From assembly GCA_039024435.1 (NCBI GenBank), contig JBCCQH010000041.1, forward strand, positions 1 through 55,465: a DNA stretch of 55,465 nucleotides. The letters are read 5' to 3'. Of this stretch, positions 50,892 through 55,465 are shown piece after piece (within the stretch, counting starts at the first letter, position 1; each line of letters opens with the position of its first letter). Origin of the DNA: JBCCQH01 sp039024435. GTDB taxonomy: Bacteria > Bacteroidota > Bacteroidia > J057 > JADKCL01. The notes under the pieces are model-generated. The model searched no databases. It was given only the letters and a program-made list of their open reading frames with translations, and was not told the DNA's origin. Position numbers and translations under genes: made by a program.

Positions 50892-51575
50892 ATGAACAAG
50901 CAATGCTGGATTTCGGTTGCCGGGCAAATGCTGCTGGTTGCACTATTTGTCGGCTTCGTTCCGAAGGTATCCGCCCAAAGTTTCCGCATGGTGCGCTTTG
51001 GGGTGGAACACGGGCTGCTGAGTTCCGAGGTCTACTGCGCGCTGCAGGACTGCACGGGCTTTTTATGGTTTGGAACGGATCGGGGGGCGGTGCGCTACGA
51101 CGGCTACGAATTTCGGCTCTTTTCCACCGACGAAGGGCTGCCCGACAATACCGTCTTTCAGTATTAACCCTTTCCCAATCAAGGCGCCGAGCCGGTTTCG
51201 GATCTCGTGGCGGTCAATGACAGCACCGCATTTATCGCCATGCAAGACGATGGGGTATGGCATATGCAGGCTTCTCGCCATCGCAACTGGGAACTGGAAG
51301 ATTACGCCCGGGGCTTTTCGGGGACAACCAAGCTGCATTGGGATTCGGTGGGGGACCAATTGTACATGGTCAGCCGGAAATTCTTCCGGCGGGAAGCCGG
51401 ACGGGTGCGTCCCCTCAATGCGCGCCGGATCAGCCGGGGAGCCAAGGACATCGCCCACCGTCCCGAAGGGCAGTTTTGGGTCTGCGGGCGCAGTGGCCTG
51501 TTTCGGGTTGACTTGGCGGTGCCCGAACGGCTCGATTCCGTGATCATCGGGCAGGAGTTTTTGTTCTACCCCTAA
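50892..51575 (+). pseudogene. Broken two-component sensor: propeller fragment with in-frame stop, kinase domain missing
   Basis: An ATG at 50892 starts a signal peptide (LLVALFVGFVPKVSAQ) and a two-component-regulator propeller repeat (FRMVRFGVEHGLLSSEVYCALQD, LWFGTDRGAVRYDGYEF). After VFQY an in-frame TAA (51165-51167) interrupts, but the same reading frame continues coherently (AEPVSDLVAVNDSTAFIAMQDDGVW) to a second TAA at 51573-51575. Intact relatives usually run on to a full propeller, a membrane helix and a histidine kinase of about 900-1000 residues; here only some 227 codons remain before the response regulator gene. It therefore looks like a gene with a nonsense mutation and a large internal deletion. 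Readthrough or a functional small secreted protein of 91 residues is not excluded. Confidence 0.75.
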
Positions 51576-51585
51576 CCGACACAAT

Positions 51586-52314
51586 ATGAATCGGAGAGGC
51601 CTGATCATTGACGACGAACCGCTTGCGACCCGTGGATTGACCACCCAACTGGCCCGGATGGCTCCCTGGGTTGAGGTGGTGGGGTCGGCGCCGGCCATCG
51701 ACGAAGCTTACCGCCTGATCCGCCGGACGGCGCCGGATTTGATTTTTCTCGACATCATGCTGGTGGATGGCACCGGCTTCAAGTTGCTGGAGCGTTTTGA
51801 ACGCCCCGATTTTCACATCATTTTTACCACGGCCTACGACAACCACGCGGTGCAGGCTTTTCGCTTTGCCGCGATTGATTATCTGCTCAAGCCGATCTCG
51901 GCGGAGGAGCTGATGGGGGCCTTGGGGCGATTGCCGGAAGATGAGGTTGCGGTGCAGGCGGAGCGCGTAGAGCGGATGGTGCGGAACCAATCCGTCGCGG
52001 CCGAACACCGCAAGATGGCCATTCCGGAGGCAAATGGCATCGAGTTTGTCCGCATCGGCGACATCCTGCGCATTGCGGCCGAGAGCAACCACAGCCGCGT
52101 GACCCTGGTTGGGGGCCGGGAGATCCTTTCTACCCGCTCGCTCAAAGGGTACGAAGAGCTGCTGGAAAGTGTCGGTTTTTTCCGCGGACACAAGTCCTTT
52201 CTCATCAATTTGCGCCACATCGAACGCTACAATCGGGGCAAGCAACCCACCGTGGAGATATCGGACGGAAAGGTGATTCCGTTGGCGCGGCGGGCCCCAG
52301 GAATCGCTCCTTGA
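51586..52314 (+). CDS. LytTR family response regulator
   Basis: The 242-residue protein has a receiver domain with acidic pair D9-D10, phospho-acceptor D56 in DLIFLDIMLV, the T in IIFTTAYD and the Lys in LLKPI, followed after a linker by the LytTR DNA-binding domain (about 140-240: IRIGDILRIAAESNHSRVTLVGG, LLESVGFFRGHKSFLINLRHIERY). It would bind direct-repeat sites and regulate transcription. It starts 10 nt after the broken sensor fragment. Its cognate kinase domain is missing from the locus, so it may be orphaned or served by another kinase. Confidence 0.92.
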   Translation: MNRRGLIIDDEPLATRGLTTQLARMAPWVEVVGSAPAIDEAYRLIRRTAPDLIFLDIMLVDGTGFKLLERFERPDFHIIFTTAYDNHAVQAFRFAAIDYLLKPISAEELMGALGRLPEDEVAVQAERVERMVRNQSVAAEHRKMAIPEANGIEFVRIGDILRIAAESNHSRVTLVGGREILSTRSLKGYEELLESVGFFRGHKSFLINLRHIERYNRGKQPTVEISDGKVIPLARRAPGIAP

Positions 52315-52371
52315 ATTGTTGCAGGGCTGGACCTGGTGATTGACGGCCGGGCCGGTGGAAACCGATTTGAC

Positions 52372-52923
52372 TTATAGCTCGGCGAGCATCGTGCGGAGTT
52401 TCGCCACGCCCACCGCACGCATGGTCACAATGTTGCGTTCGGGGATGCGCCGGCTTTCCGGATAGTTGGTCAGGGCCGCTTCTACGCTGGCTTCCCGGAG
52501 CAGGTGGACCATCGGGTAGGGGGAGCGGTTGGTGAAGTGGCTGGCATCGTGGAGATCTTCGCCCCCGAAGAGGTATTCCGGGTGAAAGCTGGCCACCTGA
52601 ATCACGCCCTCCAGATCGGCGACCCGGATGGCATCGTCCAGGGTAGCGAGAAAATCATTGTAATCGAGGAAGTCCAGCAGGACAAAGGGGTGGACCAGCA
52701 GGGTCGTTTCGATGTTTTCGGCGGAGTGGTCGAGCAGAAGCTGTATTTCCCGGAGAAAATGCAGGTACAAGGTGCGTTCGTCCCGGGCTTCGCTGAAGGC
52801 AAACCGGACCCGCTGGGCGTCGAGGACGGGCAGGGCAAAGGGACACAGCCGCAGCCCAACCACAAACTGCTCGGTCCAGGCCCGCGTACGTGCGAGGTAG
52901 AATTCAGCCGGCATCGGTTCCAT
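52372..52923 (-). CDS. DUF1415 family protein
   Basis: The 183-residue protein matches the DUF1415 pattern: RTRAWTEQFVVGLRLCPFALPV near the start, then ETTLLVHPFVLLDFLDYNDFLATLDDAI, GVIQVASFHPEYLFGGE and FTNRSPYPMVHLLREASVEAAL near the end. Function of the family is unknown; its highly conserved LCPFA and SPYPMVHLLRE motifs suggest an enzyme. The ATG at 52923 is chosen from a longer open frame that reads antisense to the tex promoter. It is divergent from tex. Confidence 0.9.
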   Translation of the reverse strand: MEPMPAEFYLARTRAWTEQFVVGLRLCPFALPVLDAQRVRFAFSEARDERTLYLHFLREIQLLLDHSAENIETTLLVHPFVLLDFLDYNDFLATLDDAIRVADLEGVIQVASFHPEYLFGGEDLHDASHFTNRSPYPMVHLLREASVEAALTNYPESRRIPERNIVTMRAVGVAKLRTMLAEL

Positions 52924-53056
52924 GGGGCAAAAGTACGGCTTTTTTCGCCCTCTGAGGGGGGCAGAGGCTCGACCGGTGGGAATTGCTTTTTCCGGATTAA
53001 ATTTAAACCGCCTCCCAATCCGGCGTTTGTTAATTTTGCGTTTCAAACTGATCGCT

Positions 53057-55189
53057 ATGGATTCGAGATACATTGATACCATTTCTTCCGAATTGAACAC
53101 CGCGCGGCGCAACGTCGCGGCGGTTCTGACCCTGCTGGGAGAGGGGGCAACCGTGCCGTTCATTTCCCGCTACCGCAAAGAGGCAACCGGCAGCATGGAC
53201 GAGGTAGCCATTCAGAAGATCCGAGACCGAGCCAAACAGCTCAAGGACCTCGACGAACGCCGGCAGACCATTCTCAACAGCATTGAGGACCAGGGAAAGC
53301 TGACCCCGGAACTGCGCCAGCGGATCACGGCTTCTACGACGCTGACCGCCTTGGAGGACCTGTATTTGCCCTACCGACCCAAGCGGCGCACCCGTGCGAC
53401 CATTGCCCGGGAAAAGGGACTCGAACCCCTCGCCAACATTTTGCAGCGCCAAGACCGCACCGCTCCAGAGGAGGCCGCCCGCCGGTTCATCGATCCGGAA
53501 AAGGAAGTCTCCGACGTCGAAGTCGCCCTGGCCGGAGCCCGCGACATCATCGCCGAACGCGTCAACGAGGACGAGCGCGCCCGCACCAAGATGCGCCGCA
53601 TTTTTGAGCGGGAAGGCACCATCAAAACCAAGATGGTCCGCGGCAAAGAGCGCGAAGGGGCCAAGTACCGCGACTATTTTGCTTGGGAGGAAAAACTGTC
53701 ACGCGCTCCGTCGCACCGCCTGCTGGCCATGCGCCGGGCCGAAAAAGAAAAGATCATCACCCTGAAGATCCAGCCCGAGGAAGACCGGGCCCTGGATCAA
53801 CTGGACCGCTTATTCCTCCGCGGGCACGGACCGGCGACCGACCAGGTGGCCCAGGCGGTCAAGGATGGTTACAAGCGCCTCCTGGCCCCATCGATGGAGA
53901 CCGAAATGCGCCTCAACAGCAAGAAGCAGGCGGACGAAGAGGCAATTCGGGTTTTTGCCGAGAACCTGCGCCAATTGTTGCTTGCCGCCCCCCTGGGGCA
54001 GAAAAACGTGCTGGCGCTGGATCCGGGATTTCGCACCGGTTGCAAGGTTGTGGTTCTGGACCGGCAGGGCAAGTTGTTGCGGAACGACGTGATTTATCCG
54101 CATCCGCCCCAATCCCGCACCGCCCACGCCGCGGCCAAAGTCCGGCAGTTGGTCAAGGAATTCAAAATCGAGGCGGTGGCCGTGGGCAACGGAACCGCCG
54201 GTCGGGAAACCGAATCGTTTTTGCGGGACATTGGGCTGGGCAAAGAAGTGGTGGTCGTCATGGTCAATGAAAGTGGCGCTTCGGTATACTCGGCCTCCGG
54301 GGTGGCACGGGAAGAATTTCCCACCCACGATGTGACCGTGCGCGGGGCGGTCTCGATTGGTCGGCGGCTCATGGATCCACTGGCGGAACTGGTCAAAATC
54401 GATCCGAAATCCATCGGCGTGGGGCAATACCAGCACGACGTCGACCAAACGGCCTTGAAAAAGAGTCTGGACGATGTGGTGGAGAGTTGCGTGAACGGCG
54501 TCGGGGTCGAGGTCAATACCGCGAGCAAACAATTGCTGACTTATGTGTCGGGTTTGGGTCCAAGCCTGGCGGCAAATATTGTGGCCTACCGCGACCAAAA
54601 CGGCCCCTTCCGTACGCGCAAGGAACTGCTCAAAGTGGCGCGGCTCGGGGAAAAAGCCTTCCAACAGGCGGCGGGCTTTTTGCGCATTCGGGATGCCGGG
54701 AACCCGCTGGACGCCTCGGCGGTGCACCCAGAGAGCTACCACATCGTGGACCGGATGGCGCAGGATCTCGGCTGCACGATCCGTGACTTGATGGAAAATG
54801 CGGAGCTGCGCAAACAGATTCGCCCACAAAACTACGTTACCGACACCGTGGGTCTGCCGACACTGAAGGACATCCTCAAGGAACTCGCCAAGCCGGGGCG
54901 CGACCCGCGTGACCAATTTGAAGTGTTCCAGTTCCAGGAAGGCGTCGAGGAGATGTCGGATCTGGAAATCGGGATGGTATTGCCCGGAATCGTGACCAAC
55001 ATCACCCGTTTTGGTGCCTTTGTGGACATCGGCGTCCACCAAGACGGCCTCGTCCACGTATCGGAGATGGCCAACCGTTACGTCCGCGACCCCAACGAAG
55101 TCGTCAAGGTTGCCCAAAAAGTCCAGGTCCGAGTCGTAGAAGTCGACCTCGACCGCAAGCGCATCGCCCTCAGCATGAAGAATGTATAG
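53057..55189 (+). CDS. tex: Tex family RNA-binding transcription accessory protein
   Basis: The 710-residue protein is a complete Tex homologue: an N-terminal helical domain (SRYIDTISSELNTARRNVAAVLTLL, GATVPFISRYRKEATG), a YqgF-like RNase H fold (NVLALDPGFRTGCKVVVLD), a helix-hairpin-helix part (LLTYVSGLGPSLAANIVAYRDQNGPF) and a C-terminal S1 RNA-binding domain (GMVLPGIVTNITRFGAFVDIGVHQDGLVHVSEMA). Tex binds RNA and influences transcription and toxin or stress gene expression. The ATG at 53057 gives the usual N-terminus; the upstream part of the frame overlaps the DUF1415 start. It is followed by a repeat copy and dapF. Confidence 0.95.
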   Translation: MDSRYIDTISSELNTARRNVAAVLTLLGEGATVPFISRYRKEATGSMDEVAIQKIRDRAKQLKDLDERRQTILNSIEDQGKLTPELRQRITASTTLTALEDLYLPYRPKRRTRATIAREKGLEPLANILQRQDRTAPEEAARRFIDPEKEVSDVEVALAGARDIIAERVNEDERARTKMRRIFEREGTIKTKMVRGKEREGAKYRDYFAWEEKLSRAPSHRLLAMRRAEKEKIITLKIQPEEDRALDQLDRLFLRGHGPATDQVAQAVKDGYKRLLAPSMETEMRLNSKKQADEEAIRVFAENLRQLLLAAPLGQKNVLALDPGFRTGCKVVVLDRQGKLLRNDVIYPHPPQSRTAHAAAKVRQLVKEFKIEAVAVGNGTAGRETESFLRDIGLGKEVVVVMVNESGASVYSASGVAREEFPTHDVTVRGAVSIGRRLMDPLAELVKIDPKSIGVGQYQHDVDQTALKKSLDDVVESCVNGVGVEVNTASKQLLTYVSGLGPSLAANIVAYRDQNGPFRTRKELLKVARLGEKAFQQAAGFLRIRDAGNPLDASAVHPESYHIVDRMAQDLGCTIRDLMENAELRKQIRPQNYVTDTVGLPTLKDILKELAKPGRDPRDQFEVFQFQEGVEEMSDLEIGMVLPGIVTNITRFGAFVDIGVHQDGLVHVSEMANRYVRDPNEVVKVAQKVQVRVVEVDLDRKRIALSMKNV

Positions 55190-55308
55190 AATGTTCAATT
55201 TTCAATGGGAGAATTTTCAATGGACGGCCCGGCGTTGTCCGCTGGCGGCTGCGGTAAAATCGGAAACCAGAAATTGAGCAATTAGAAATCGGAAATCGGA
55301 AATCTACA
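55190..55308 (+). repeat. Dispersed intergenic repeat, copy D (partial)
   Basis: Directly after the tex stop are TTCAATTTTCAATG and GAGAATTTTCAATG words, as at the left end of copy B, then GAGCAATTAGAAATC and two GGAAATC units that end at the dapF ATG. The GCGCGTTC palindrome is absent, so this copy is incomplete or a related type. Confidence 0.6.
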
Positions 55309-55465
55309 ATGCGATTTTATAAATATCACGGAACCGGGAATGATTTTGTGCTGGTGGACAACCGGGCCGGGGAGTTGCGCGGGGATGAGTACGATTACTA
55401 TGCCGGGCTGTGCCACCGGCGGTTTGGAATTGGGGCGGATGGGGTGATCTTGCTCAACTCTCACG
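55309..55465 (+). CDS. dapF: Diaminopimelate epimerase, N-terminal part
   Basis: The gene begins at the ATG 55309 and runs off the right edge after 52 codons. The start FYKYHGTGNDFVLVDN and LCHRRFGIGADGVILL are the standard DapF N-terminal motifs; the first catalytic Cys (usually around residue 73) lies beyond the window. DapF interconverts LL- and meso-diaminopimelate in lysine and peptidoglycan synthesis. It follows tex after 119 bp of repeat copy D. Confidence 0.94.
   Translation, partial: MRFYKYHGTGNDFVLVDNRAGELRGDEYDYYAGLCHRRFGIGADGVILLNSH

Overview
The window looks like chromosomal DNA from a GC-rich marine or aquatic Bacteroidota, most plausibly a member of the Saprospiria (Lewinella-like). 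The basis is several proteins with type IX secretion (T9SS) C-terminal sorting tails, Bacteroidota-restricted families (DUF4293, DUF6029, Omp28-like), TAnnTTTG-type promoter boxes, and lack of obvious Shine-Dalgarno sequences with frequent GTG/TTG starts. No rRNA, tRNA, CRISPR array or phage module was seen. The left edge cuts an IS1595-type transposase and the right edge cuts dapF.

Layout. 1-3.3 kb: transposase remnant, Uma2-type nuclease, a secreted thioredoxin and a small T9SS cargo. 3.3-15.8 kb: one minus-strand operon of nine genes, tightly packed with 1-4 nt overlaps, encoding two outer-membrane beta-barrels, two surface lipoproteins, a GH3 lipoprotein, a T9SS glycan-binding-like protein, a GH16 laminarinase-like lipoprotein, a clan GH-A hydrolase and a BadF-type sugar kinase. 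This reads as a beta-glucan utilisation locus without SusC/SusD, headed by two adjacent palindromes. 16-19 kb: an AT-richer orphan gene and a GT-C membrane glycosyltransferase. 19.6-22.7 kb: a TlpA / DUF6029 barrel / Omp28-like redox cluster. 24-26 kb: ABC-2 exporter with a thioredoxin. 26.1-27.5 kb: a divergent arsenic module with three near-identical operators, an ArsR with three CxC pairs, a previously easy-to-miss 34-residue Cys-rich peptide and ArsM. 

27.7-37.9 kb: housekeeping and accessory genes (amine oxidase, two DUF4293-type proteins, MarR, carotenoid oxygenase, thiolase, TruA, quinone reductase, double GNAT). 38-44 kb: a fusion of a periplasmic domain to a DUF819 transporter-like domain, a sulfotransferase, OsmC and a T9SS cargo. 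44-47.3 kb: threonine aldolase, MBL-rhodanese fusion, FkbM methyltransferase. 47.5-50.1 kb: fatty-acid desaturase, then a membrane TIR protein paired with a membrane coiled-coil protein. 50-55.5 kb: CPCC protein, a broken sensor gene next to its LytTR regulator, DUF1415, Tex and dapF.

A dispersed intergenic repeat (GCGCGTTC-n-GAACGCGC palindrome plus AATTGGAAAT-rich units) occurs at about 0.2, 19.1-19.4, 43.9 and, in partial form, 55.2 kb. The most interesting items are the arsR / Cys-rich peptide / arsM module, the SusCD-less glucan operon, and the TIR / coiled-coil pair. All functional statements are from reading the sequence; no database search was possible.
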